Positions 14,598-21,848 of a stretch of 25,843 nt of DNA are shown piece by piece. A program made the position numbers and the translations under genes. The notes beneath the pieces were generated by a model that saw only the letters and a program-made list of their open reading frames with translations, made no database searches and was not told the origin of the DNA. Source of the stretch: a virus; IMG/VR virus record IMGVR_UViG_3300048586_000509, positions 1-25,843 of that record. One strand, given 5' to 3'. How positions within the stretch are numbered: position 1 is the stretch's first letter; each line of letters begins with the position of its first letter.

Positions 14598-15423
14598 CCG
14601 CCAACGCGCGCCGTGCGATTTCCTTGACCTCGGGCGAGAAATCCCGGCCCAACATCCACTCCATGAAGCCCTGCGCGGCGCCCGCATGGAGCGGCACGCC
14701 CTTGTGCTTGCCGAAGTTCAGGCAGGGCACACCGCTGATGAATACGAACTTGCCCTCGGTGTCGATGCCGTTCGGGTCGCGAGGGTAGCACAGGTCATGG
14801 ATGCCCTCGGGCGTGCGCGGCACCTGCGAGGCTTCCTGGAGCAGGCCCACGAGGCCGTCGAGGGTGCCGATGACGTCGACACTCGCATCGTGAGCGCCTT
14901 CCAGTTCCCGCTTCGCGAATCGCCGCACGAAATCGCTCAGCGTGCGCGGCTCGACGACCTGCCAGAGGCGCAGCCCGTCGATGATACGCGCCTTGGAGAA
15001 GTCGAACTCCAGCGCCGCGTGGCGCTTGAATTCGGCCTGCATGACCCGGAGGTCGTAGCTGCGGATGTTATAGCCGCCGAAATCCGCGTCACGGAACCCC
15101 TCGTACAGCCGGGGCGCGAGGATGTCGAAGGTCGGAACCCGCTTGAACTCCGGGCACGTCGAGGTCGGATGGACCTCGGCCCGCTGCCAGCACTTCGCGC
15201 ATCCCGTCTCGATGATCTCGTCGGTGATGCCGTGCACCTTCGACGCTTCCTCGGGAATGGGTACCCGAGGGTTGATCAGCGTCTTGTACTCGGTGACGTC
15301 GCCCGAGGGCTTGAAGACGTGCATGTGCATTGACACGGCACGCGCCTCGCCGGGGTCCTTGCCGGTCGTCTCCAGGTCGAAGACGATGAGCGGCCGGTCG
15401 AGGGTGAGCAGGTTATTCAGCAC
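14572..15423 (-). CDS. DnaQ-type 3'-5' exonuclease with zinc insert and C-terminal DUF3820-like domain
   Basis: This 283-residue protein starts at GTG 15423 with GAGG. DEDDh motifs: Exo I FDLETTG with D16 and E18; Exo II GGYNIRSYDLRVM; Exo III HDASVDV near residue 185 with catalytic His and Asp. Between Exo I and II is an insert with three cysteines and a histidine (CAKCWQRAEVHPTSTC) that could bind zinc. After the nuclease, residues about 225-280 contain LNFGKHKGVPL and FMEWMLGRDFSPEVKEIA, a motif pair seen in DUF3820-type C-terminal domains of phage exonucleases. It probably proofreads or trims DNA; no polymerase is present in the window. Confidence 0.88.
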   Translation of the reverse strand: MLNNLLTLDRPLIVFDLETTGKDPGEARAVSMHMHVFKPSGDVTEYKTLINPRVPIPEEASKVHGITDEIIETGCAKCWQRAEVHPTSTCPEFKRVPTFDILAPRLYEGFRDADFGGYNIRSYDLRVMQAEFKRHAALEFDFSKARIIDGLRLWQVVEPRTLSDFVRRFAKRELEGAHDASVDVIGTLDGLVGLLQEASQVPRTPEGIHDLCYPRDPNGIDTEGKFVFISGVPCLNFGKHKGVPLHAGAAQGFMEWMLGRDFSPEVKEIARRALAGDFPRKSE

Positions 15424-15646
15424 TGGGGTCCTCGCTCGCGAATGTGACGTTGACAGCCCTCAGCCCATCGGCTTTCGGCCCGTCGTTGGTTGGGGTGAAC
15501 TCCACGCGGTCGCCGGGCTTCATGATGTCGAAGTCCGCACGATTGACGACACCCCGCGCGTGCATGAAGCGCGCCCGGTTGTCTGCGTCGCCACGGATGA
15601 ATCCGTAGCCCTTGTCATACTCCATGCGGATGACGGTGCCCTTCAT
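15413..15646 (-). CDS. Cold-shock-domain protein
   Basis: This 77-residue protein begins KGTVIRMEYDKGYGFIRGD, with a clear RNP1-like KGYGFI motif. The RNP2 position reads ARFMHARG in place of VFVHFS. The remainder (MKPGDRVEFTPTNDGPKADGLRAVNV) matches the last strands of an OB-fold cold-shock domain. It should bind single-stranded RNA or DNA. ATG 15646 overlaps the stop of the DUF3310 gene (ATGA), and its own end overlaps the exonuclease start. Confidence 0.88.
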   Translation of the reverse strand: MKGTVIRMEYDKGYGFIRGDADNRARFMHARGVVNRADFDIMKPGDRVEFTPTNDGPKADGLRAVNVTFASEDPSAE

Positions 15647-15879
15647 GGTTGATTCTTCTCCAAGTGCGCGATGTACCGCTGCAGGTACCAGAGGGCCTTC
15701 TTCAGGTCTTGCAGCAGGTCGGGATGCTTCTTGCCGGCGCGCCACACGTACTTCGTGACGTTCCCGATATGGTAACCCCAGCCCATGGCCTCGGCGACCT
15801 TGATGTGCTCGTACGGGTTGTCGGCGCCGCCGTAGTGGCTGGGGTGGTCGACAGCTTCGTCGGTCTTGCTCACGCTCAT
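15643..15879 (-). CDS. DUF3310 phage protein
   Basis: This is a 78-residue protein with the family pattern DHPSHYGG near the N-terminus, HIGNVTKYVWRAGKK in the middle and DLLQDLKKALWYLQRYI at the end. DUF3310 proteins are widespread in phages, are sometimes labelled nucleotide kinase, and have no proven function. ATG 15879 has GGAG very close; GTG 15873 is better spaced. A third option is GTG 15936, overlapping the TS-like stop (GTGA), which would add 19 residues with three cysteines (VNCTCGIPLAEHGNGC). Confidence 0.8.
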   Translation of the reverse strand: MSVSKTDEAVDHPSHYGGADNPYEHIKVAEAMGWGYHIGNVTKYVWRAGKKHPDLLQDLKKALWYLQRYIAHLEKNQP

Positions 15880-15932
15880 TCTCCGCAGACACCCGTTGCC
15901 GTGTTCAGCCAACGGAATGCCGCATGTACAGT

Positions 15933-17021
15933 TCACGCCTTCGCAGCTCGGGCGGCGCGACGGCGCCACAGCCAGTCGCGGCAGGCCACGACCCAGTCCG
16001 CGTTGTCGGGCGAGCCGTCGAACTCGCCCTGCGTGTCCTCGGGATCGTCGTCGCCGTGCTTGTACATGACGTAGGCGGCGAAGCACTCCGAGACCATCGT
16101 GGCCCATGGATTGAACGAGAAGTCCCAATCCAGGTCGCACAGCGCCTCGGGGTCCGTGACCTCGGCAATCTTCAGCAGCTTGGGGATGAGTTCGTCGATG
16201 TTCTCGGGCATCGGCACGTAGTGCACCCGCTTGCCGTCGCCCTCGTCTTCGAGGTTGTTGTCGTAGACGTACGGGTTGCTCCAGCGCGCACTGCTCGTGT
16301 TGATCGTGCGCACGCGCTCGTACAGGCTGTTCTGATAGGCGTGCCAGTTGACGCTCACCTGGGTGTAGACCCCGGGCGGCACGCCAATCTTCAGCGCCAT
16401 GTACTCCAGTAGGAAGGCAAAGTGGACGGCGTTGGCGCCGTAGCAGCCCCAAATGATGTCGTTGGAGCGGCAGAAGACCGTCATGTCCAACTTGCCGTCG
16501 TTGATCATGAACGCGGCCGACTGGTTGCACGGCACGTCTTTGCCGACGCGCCCGAGGTCGGCGACCGGGTCCCACATCTGCAGCATGCAGCGCCGGTCGT
16601 CGGGGTTGGCCTTCAGCGCCGCAATGATTGTGGGCAGCTGATCGACGGGTGTCGGGTTATCCACGTGGCCGTGCTCGTCGGCTCGGGGGAACCAACCGCG
16701 CCACCGGTGTCCGTAGGCGCCGTGGAAGGTCTCACCGTCGTCGCTGAACTGGGCGAACGACTTGAGGATGGCGCTCGGGCCGGCGACGTCGTTGCGCCCG
16801 GCGAGCATCCACAGCGCTTCGTAGAGGTGGAAGAACGGGTTGGCGTCGCGCTCGGGCCAGAACAGCACGCGCTGCATCGGCTTGCGGTAGACGGTCGAGA
16901 CCGGACCCGGGGCGACGAGAACCGGGCCGTTTCGGCTATCGCGCTGAACGCCGTGGCGCCCGAGATAGATGAGGGCCTCTGGGAGGGCCGTGTGGACGTT
17001 CGTTGCGTCGATGACATGCAT
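15933..17021 (-). CDS. Thymidylate-synthase homologue, predicted dUMP hydroxymethylase
   Basis: This is a 362-residue ThyA-superfamily enzyme. ATG 17021 is chosen because GAAGGAG precedes it. Visible features are FHLYEALWMLAGRNDV (E68, equivalent to the catalytic Glu), DDRRCMLQMWDP (R143/R144, phosphate binding), catalytic C165 in DVPCNQS, CRSNDIIWG (184-192) and GANAVHF with N197, consistent with uracil recognition. The usual PCH is PCN. TS homologues with an altered active site in phages convert dUMP to 5-hydroxymethyl-dUMP with methylene-tetrahydrofolate. The downstream kinase, amino acid transferase, radical SAM and PLP genes support this over plain dTMP synthesis, but the biochemistry is inferred. 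Confidence 0.85.
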   Translation of the reverse strand: MHVIDATNVHTALPEALIYLGRHGVQRDSRNGPVLVAPGPVSTVYRKPMQRVLFWPERDANPFFHLYEALWMLAGRNDVAGPSAILKSFAQFSDDGETFHGAYGHRWRGWFPRADEHGHVDNPTPVDQLPTIIAALKANPDDRRCMLQMWDPVADLGRVGKDVPCNQSAAFMINDGKLDMTVFCRSNDIIWGCYGANAVHFAFLLEYMALKIGVPPGVYTQVSVNWHAYQNSLYERVRTINTSSARWSNPYVYDNNLEDEGDGKRVHYVPMPENIDELIPKLLKIAEVTDPEALCDLDWDFSFNPWATMVSECFAAYVMYKHGDDDPEDTQGEFDGSPDNADWVVACRDWLWRRRAARAAKA

Positions 17022-17068
17022 TCGCTCACTCCTTCGCTTGGGGACGGCCTTCGGAGACGTCACCCGAT

Positions 17069-17074
17069 AGTCTA
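17069..17074 (-). promoter_or_regulatory. TAGACT element before the TS-like gene
   Basis: TAGACT lies in the 55-base gap between the helical-domain gene and the TS-like gene, 48 bases before the start codon. No convincing -35 is visible at 16-18 bases. It matches the element in the gaps at 14569 and 19724. Confidence 0.3.
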
Positions 17075-17076
17075 CC

Positions 17077-17922
17077 CTAGCTGACGGCGAAGCGCCGCTT
17101 CAAACGGGCTCCGGTCTGGGCGCTCCGGTACTTCGCGTACTCGCAGGCCCACATTTCGCACTCGTGGAGTTCCCACGGTTCCCACTCGGTCGGCCAGTGG
17201 CGCGGGTCGCGACTCGCCTCCAGAAGGTCCCACATCACCCCGAGCATCGTCGCCTGGTCTTGCGTCGAGCCGTACCGGTAGTGCGCCGGGTCGTCGGCCA
17301 TCAGCCAGCCGAGACCGCGAGTGCAGCCCGGGCCGGCGACGGTCCACGTGTTGATGTCGGGCGCCTTGTCCAGCACGTCGGTGTAGCGCAGGTCGATCAC
17401 GACCTCGCCCGCGCTGAACTCGCCCATGTTGTACAGAGCCACCAGGTGCTCGAACGTGTGCTGGAGCGACCGCACCGGTGGCGGACTCTCCCACCAGCGA
17501 CGAAGATGCGGCCGCGCCTCGTCGATGGCGTACAGCAGGCCGTCGAGTTTGTTGAACCCGATGGGCGAGTGGACCATGTAGGCGCCGGTGACGAGCGGCG
17601 CGACACCCTTCAGCCGGCGACGCGCCTCTTCGGTGTCCCAGCCCTCCACGAGCAGGTCGGTGATCCGCTCGCCGGTCTCGATGCGGTTGAACCAGCGGAA
17701 GATCAGACAGGCCTCGACCGCGCGCAGACCCGAGACCTTCGAGCGGACGTTCTCGCGGAACCACACCGTCGTCTTGTCGTTCTCGCGATGCACGTTCGTG
17801 AAGCGCCACTGCTGGAAGATGGGGTCATCGGTCCAGGTCTCGCGCGGCGCGCCCCACTCTCGCTTCCGACGGATGCGCTCACGCTCACGAGCCACCCCGA
17901 AGTAGTGGGCCACATTCTTCAT
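17077..17922 (-). CDS. 5-hmdU DNA kinase helical-domain homologue (formerly aGPT-PPlase type)
   Basis: This 281-residue protein has RERERIRRKREWG (11-24), TWTDDPIF and FTNVHRENDKTTVWF (41-55), then helical segments and a VAGPGCTRGLGWL motif near residue 200. This arrangement matches the phage family first described as alpha-glutamyl/putrescinyl-thymine pyrophosphorylases and later treated as the helical domain of 5-hydroxymethyl-dU DNA kinase (HMUDK_hel). Here it has no P-loop of its own, so it is probably a DNA-recognition subunit working with a separate kinase, most likely that at 18455-19027. ATG 17922 overlaps the MT-A70 stop. Confidence 0.75.
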   Translation of the reverse strand: MKNVAHYFGVARERERIRRKREWGAPRETWTDDPIFQQWRFTNVHRENDKTTVWFRENVRSKVSGLRAVEACLIFRWFNRIETGERITDLLVEGWDTEEARRRLKGVAPLVTGAYMVHSPIGFNKLDGLLYAIDEARPHLRRWWESPPPVRSLQHTFEHLVALYNMGEFSAGEVVIDLRYTDVLDKAPDINTWTVAGPGCTRGLGWLMADDPAHYRYGSTQDQATMLGVMWDLLEASRDPRHWPTEWEPWELHECEMWACEYAKYRSAQTGARLKRRFAVS

Positions 17923-18458
17923 GCTTCGTCTCCCAGATAGGTCCAGTGCGGCCGGCGCACCGGGTTTCGCGCGAACAGCTCGGTGTAGGGGCCGTCATAC
18001 AGCGCCTCGACGATGTTGTAGAACTCGTCAGGCTTCTCGCTGTGGCCCCAGTTGATAGCTTCGAACGTCGACCGCACGTTGGCGGCCTTCCGGGTCGGCC
18101 GGCCTCGGGTCGCAATCAGGCAGGTCTCGTGCTCGGCGCGCACGTACCGCCCCATCCCGAACCACCGGTTCCCCTTCACCGTTCGCTTCAGCCAGATCAG
18201 CTCGCTCTTGGGGCCGTTGAAGCCCCACGCGCGGATGACCCTCAGCGCCTCATCCTGCATCGAGGCGACGCGCCAGAGGAACAACACGCAATCGTCGGCG
18301 AGCGGCGGCAACTCCAACGCGCAGATGTCCTCAATGGACATCGTGGCGTAGTGCTTGTCAGCGCCTCGGGCCAGGCCTGGCAGTCGGTCGCCGAACTGCC
18401 AGGCCGGGTCGGCCACGAGAACGCTTGCACGCGGAATGACGTGACCGTACGGGATCAC
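17919..18458 (-). CDS. MT-A70-family DNA adenine methyltransferase homologue
   Basis: This 179-residue protein has VLVADPAWQFGD (about 13-24), placing DPAW where MT-A70 enzymes usually have DPPW. HYATMSIEDICAL, CVLFLWRVASM and an RAEHETCLIATRG strand follow, then KPDEFYNIVEALYDG and ELFARN near the end, all typical of phage MT-A70 proteins. It would transfer methyl from SAM to adenine N6. The Pro-to-Ala change in the catalytic motif may be tolerated or may lower activity. The GTG start overlaps the kinase stop. It lies between the two parts of the predicted 5-hmdU kinase system. Confidence 0.88.
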   Translation of the reverse strand: MIPYGHVIPRASVLVADPAWQFGDRLPGLARGADKHYATMSIEDICALELPPLADDCVLFLWRVASMQDEALRVIRAWGFNGPKSELIWLKRTVKGNRWFGMGRYVRAEHETCLIATRGRPTRKAANVRSTFEAINWGHSEKPDEFYNIVEALYDGPYTELFARNPVRRPHWTYLGDEA

Positions 18459-19027
18459 GCGAGGTCCAGTACCGCCACGAGGTAGTCGTACGCCTCGTCG
18501 CGGCTCAGCTCCTCGACGCGCACCCCGGCGGCCCTCAACCGGGGCATCATCCGCTTGCGGAGGTTCGCGTCGCGGTTGACGGTGTTCGTCGGGTCGAGCG
18601 GCTTGTCATTTCCCTTGGCCGTCCGCCGCTCTCCGATGCTCCGGAGGCACTCGTCAATCGGGGTCGACAGGACGATCACCCGGAAGTCGTCGCCGAACTC
18701 CTCCGCCAGCGCGGCGGCGCGCTTGAAGTCATCGCCGACGATGATGCCCTCGAAGAGGACGTCACGGTGCATGTTGATGCCGTGCTCGCGGATGATGTCG
18801 TAGACCTGCTGCGGGCTCTTCAGCGTGTCGCACCCGCCGCAGGCGACCTCATAGTGCCCCGGCACGAGCAGGTCGAGGCGGCCCGCCTTGGGGTGCGTGC
18901 ACACGTTGAAGAACGGGCGCCGCCGGCCGTCGGTGTAGTGCGGCGTGCGCGCTGAGTAGCGCGCCATGATGCGCTTCACGAGGGTTGACTTGCCTGAGCC
19001 GCCGGTGCTCCGAATGTTGATGATCAT
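18455..19027 (-). CDS. P-loop kinase, predicted catalytic part of 5-hmdU DNA kinase
   Basis: This is a 190-residue NTPase/kinase. Walker A is STGGSGKST (7-15). VPGHYEVACGGCDTLKS (55-71) is a signature I associate with phage nucleotide or DNA kinases next to hypermodification genes. DVLFEGIIVGDD (89-100) is the acceptor-side strand with a likely catalytic Glu. A lid-like ERRTAKGN and a C-terminal helical end follow. In phages M6 and ViI a kinase phosphorylates 5-hydroxymethyl-dU within DNA to make it a leaving group. ATG 19027 overlaps the HD-gene stop. A free-nucleotide kinase is the alternative. Confidence 0.75.
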   Translation of the reverse strand: MIINIRSTGGSGKSTLVKRIMARYSARTPHYTDGRRRPFFNVCTHPKAGRLDLLVPGHYEVACGGCDTLKSPQQVYDIIREHGINMHRDVLFEGIIVGDDFKRAAALAEEFGDDFRVIVLSTPIDECLRSIGERRTAKGNDKPLDPTNTVNRDANLRKRMMPRLRAAGVRVEELSRDEAYDYLVAVLDLA

Positions 19028-19701
19028 CGCGTGTACTCCCCCATCAGCGCGTCGTTGAACTTGCGCACAATGCGCTTGGCGGCCCAGCTCAGGGTACGGC
19101 TGGGCAGTGGACGGCTGGAGTCCGTGAGGACCCCGTCCAGTTGCCGGATGAGTCGGGCCTGCTGGTCGAGGAAGCCCTGACGGGCCTCGCGCCACGACCA
19201 GAAGCCCCACGCCCCGACCTGCGCTTCTTCCTCGGGCGTCAGGGGCGGGTACTTCGCACTGGGGACGCCGGCCGGCGCCCAATCCTTCGCGAAGCCCCGG
19301 GAGCCCTCGTAGCGCACCATCAGCGTGTCGGCGCGGCCGACGGCCGGGTGCTGAACGATGGTGATGCCGAGGGCCGTGTAGATCGTGCGCTGGGCGCGCT
19401 CCTCGGCCTGGCGATAGCCGCGCATGGCGGGGGTCTGCTTGAGCCACTTCGTCACGTCGCCCAGGTATGCCTCCGAGGCGTCGTGGAACAGCGCCTGATA
19501 GGCGACGTGCGGCCCATACGGCTCGCAGAGCCGCGAGACGTACACCGAGTGCTGGGCGACGCTGATCGGCTTCTTCAGGTGGCCGGCGAAACGGTTGCAG
19601 TTGGCGAGGGCGTGCGCGATGTCCTCGACGCGCACGTCCTTCTGGGCGAGGTTCAGCGGGTTCACATAGAGCCCGCTGAATGTTCTGATCACTGGCTTCA
19701 T
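19024..19701 (-). CDS. YfbR-like HD-domain phosphohydrolase
   Basis: This 225-residue protein has DIAHALANCNRFAGH (27-41), VAQHSVYVS (H51), LFHDASEAYLGD (H73-D74) and a later D125, the metal-binding set of YfbR-type HD enzymes, which dephosphorylate deoxynucleoside 5'-monophosphates. In a phage that replaces or modifies thymine, such an enzyme could tune dTMP, dUMP or hmdUMP pools; this role is inferred. ATG 19701 has a strong GAAGGAGCGA site. The last ~80 residues extend beyond the usual domain and are helical and basic. Confidence 0.85.
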   Translation of the reverse strand: MKPVIRTFSGLYVNPLNLAQKDVRVEDIAHALANCNRFAGHLKKPISVAQHSVYVSRLCEPYGPHVAYQALFHDASEAYLGDVTKWLKQTPAMRGYRQAEERAQRTIYTALGITIVQHPAVGRADTLMVRYEGSRGFAKDWAPAGVPSAKYPPLTPEEEAQVGAWGFWSWREARQGFLDQQARLIRQLDGVLTDSSRPLPSRTLSWAAKRIVRKFNDALMGEYTR

Positions 19702-19723
19702 TCGTTCGCTCCTTCAGGGCGAG

Positions 19724-19753
19724 AGTCTATCGCGGTTTCAGTCGTCGAGTCGA
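19724..19753 (-). promoter_or_regulatory. Possible promoter TCGACT-N18-TAGACT
   Basis: TCGACT (19748-19753) and TAGACT (19724-19729) lie upstream of the HD gene on the minus strand, in one of the few non-overlapping gaps within the modification locus. The -35 falls inside the end of the radical SAM gene. Confidence 0.35.
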
Positions 19754-21156
19754 CGCAGTGGGATGAACTTGCCCTGGTACTTGTCGAGGTCGATGGGCTT
19801 CTTGTAGTCGACCGGCATCAGCTTGGGCGCCGAGCCGAGCATCAACGACCCGCACGGCACGTGCTTGTCGCCGCCGAACTCTTCGCCGCACGAGAGGCAC
19901 CCCGACGGCGGGCAGACGTCCATGGGCTGGAACAGCTCGTTGCCCGACTGCCGGTGGTAGATGGGCACGCGCTGGCCGTGGCACTGGTCGCCCGTCAGGT
20001 ACTTGTACCCGAGGGACTTGCCTCGCGAGCGCAGCACCTTGCCGGCGGCGTCGCGCTCGAACTCATACTCATAGCACAGCGACATCGTGACGCCGGCCTT
20101 CTTCGTCTCGATCATGAACCGGTCGAAGGCTGCGATGCGGTACGCCTCGTCGATGGTGCGCTGGCCGCCGATGTTGCACGTAAACAGGTCGCCGAACGCC
20201 TGTCCGCGCTTCTCGCCGAACCGCACCTTCATCTGGTTGATCATGGCCTGCACGGCAGGGTAGCTGATCTCCACGAACTTGAAGATGAGGTGGTTGGCGC
20301 CGGCCTCGGCGAGCATGTGGATCAACTCCACGATGTCATCGTTGGTCACGACCCCGGCAACGATGGGGTTGACCTGGATGGACACGTAGATGCCGTGGCG
20401 GCGCATTTCACGCACCTGCTCGATTTGATGCTCCAGCGACTCGGCCCGAGGCGACAGCTTGCGCCAGTCGTCGGGCTTGGAGGTGTTGATCGAGAACTGC
20501 ATGTAGCTGTGCTTGTTGCGCTTGAGGTGATCGTACGCCCAGCCCGGCACGTGCTTGCGCGTCAGGAAGAAGATGGGAAGGCCGTGGTCGACCGCCGCCT
20601 GCGACGTGTTCTGGGTGTTGTGGTAGTGGTCTTCCAGCTCCAGGAACGGGTCGATGAACGACGACATGTACACGGCGGTGCCGATGCGCATGCCTTCGAT
20701 CTGCTTCCGGATCTTGTCACCGTAGAACGGGTCAACCGTCGCGAGGCCCTGACCGCGATACCCGCGCACGCCGTGGTTGATGTAGCAGAAGGCGCACCCG
20801 ACGGCGCAGAAGCCGCCATACGGCTGGGTGAGCAGCGCATCGGTCATGCACGGGCGCGGCCGCACGTTATCGGGTTCGTACTTGCCCTTGTACCAGCCCC
20901 GCAGGGGCACGTTCTGCTCGGGCAGAACGACGTGCGGGATGGGCTCCAGGAACACCTTCATCTCCCGGGTGTTCGCCTCGCTCGCGTTCCGCACCATGCC
21001 GATGTCGCGGTACGTGTACCGCCACCCGGTCTCGGGGTCCACCTGGGGTTCAATCTTGTTCAGGTGGGGCTCGCTCTGCATAAAGAACGCGTACGGGTCG
21101 GTCTGTTCGAGGACGTCCTGGGTCAGACCCTCGGTGAGCTGCTGATCGATGTCCAT
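19738..21156 (-). CDS. Radical SAM enzyme of the DNA hypermodification locus
   Basis: This is a 472-residue protein. The [4Fe-4S] motif is CAVGCAFC (C117, C121, C124), followed by YINHGVRGYRG and barrel strands such as TAVYMSSFIDPF and SYMQFSINT, similar in layout to SplB-like radical SAM proteins. The C-terminus has CPPSGCLSCG and a later VPCG (about residues 415-435), enough ligands for an auxiliary cluster or zinc. In phage M6 a radical SAM isomerase turns an N-linked glycyl adduct on 5-hmdU into a carbon-linked one, and this gene is a candidate for that step. ATG 21156 follows AAGGTGG; a GTG one codon upstream is possible. Confidence 0.88.
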   Translation of the reverse strand: MDIDQQLTEGLTQDVLEQTDPYAFFMQSEPHLNKIEPQVDPETGWRYTYRDIGMVRNASEANTREMKVFLEPIPHVVLPEQNVPLRGWYKGKYEPDNVRPRPCMTDALLTQPYGGFCAVGCAFCYINHGVRGYRGQGLATVDPFYGDKIRKQIEGMRIGTAVYMSSFIDPFLELEDHYHNTQNTSQAAVDHGLPIFFLTRKHVPGWAYDHLKRNKHSYMQFSINTSKPDDWRKLSPRAESLEHQIEQVREMRRHGIYVSIQVNPIVAGVVTNDDIVELIHMLAEAGANHLIFKFVEISYPAVQAMINQMKVRFGEKRGQAFGDLFTCNIGGQRTIDEAYRIAAFDRFMIETKKAGVTMSLCYEYEFERDAAGKVLRSRGKSLGYKYLTGDQCHGQRVPIYHRQSGNELFQPMDVCPPSGCLSCGEEFGGDKHVPCGSLMLGSAPKLMPVDYKKPIDLDKYQGKFIPLRRLDD

Positions 21157-21848
21157 CACACCACCTTCTTGTATTCGTCTCGGGCGAGGCCCGCGACGGT
21201 ATTGTTGAACGGGCCACGCTCGAAGAGGATGTAGGCGGCCCGCGAGTGATAGGCGATACGGATCGGCCGATACCCGTAGTGGCGGCCAACCACATAGCTC
21301 ACCGCCGAGAGATAGCTGGGGATGTTCGGGTCGACCGAGACCCCGTAGCCGGCGATGTGCGTGAGGCTCATCTCATACGTCTTGGCGTTGAGATGCACCC
21401 AACCGACCGCCGCGTCCGTCAACTGGACATACGGCGCGCCGGCCTTGAAGATGCGGTCGGTGACCGCCCGATACTCGGGATTGAACGCCCACTTCTTCGC
21501 CGTCCAGCTGTTGAAATCGGCGCTGATCAGGTCGTAATGCCCGGGCGTCGGGATGTGCGCCTTGAACGAGTCTGTGCAGTGTAGCACGCTGTTCGGGCGC
21601 AAGACCTTTAGCCGCTCGATGCAGGCCTGCGAGTAGTCCCAGGCCTCGTGGGACTGGATCAGGTCGAGGTCGTCGAGCACGCTGGCGAGCAGCCCGATGC
21701 CCGCGAACAGCTCCAGCACGCGCAGTGGGCCGCCAAACGACGTCGAGAACAAGTGCCGGAAGCACTCACCCTCGCGGCGGGTCTCGTTGGGCTTCTCCGA
21801 GGTCATCGTGAGATAGTCACGGGCCTCGGCATAGGTCGGCTTGGCCAT
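21156..21848 (-). CDS. SAM-methyltransferase-like protein with unusual motif IV
   Basis: This is a 230-residue protein. Motif I is VLELFAGIGLLASVL (44-58), typical of class I SAM-dependent methyltransferases, and an acidic EAWDYS follows as motif II/III. Where DNA N-methyltransferases have (D/N)PPY/W, this has SADFNSW (109-115), and no PC dipeptide of cytosine-C5 enzymes is seen. It sits between the radical SAM and PLP genes, so a small-group modification of the hypermodified base is an attractive guess. Cytosine, protein or non-catalytic roles remain open. ATG 21848 overlaps the preceding microprotein stop; the longer frame to 21881 lacks a site. Confidence 0.7.
   Translation of the reverse strand: MAKPTYAEARDYLTMTSEKPNETRREGECFRHLFSTSFGGPLRVLELFAGIGLLASVLDDLDLIQSHEAWDYSQACIERLKVLRPNSVLHCTDSFKAHIPTPGHYDLISADFNSWTAKKWAFNPEYRAVTDRIFKAGAPYVQLTDAAVGWVHLNAKTYEMSLTHIAGYGVSVDPNIPSYLSAVSYVVGRHYGYRPIRIAYHSRAAYILFERGPFNNTVAGLARDEYKKVV

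Noticed and set aside
15880-15936. GTG 15936 as the start of the DUF3310 gene
   Set aside because: It would give a GTGA overlap and three cysteines, but codon use there is less GC-rich at third positions and a GGAG lies before the later start. It is kept only as an alternative.
15643-16575. A 310-codon version of the DUF3310 gene
   Set aside because: The upstream part is a shifted frame of the TS-like gene; only the last 78 residues match the family.
19141-21234. A 697-codon rightward open frame opposite the HD and radical SAM genes
   Set aside because: Its product is low-complexity Arg/His/Val rich, and the opposite strand encodes clear enzyme motifs.
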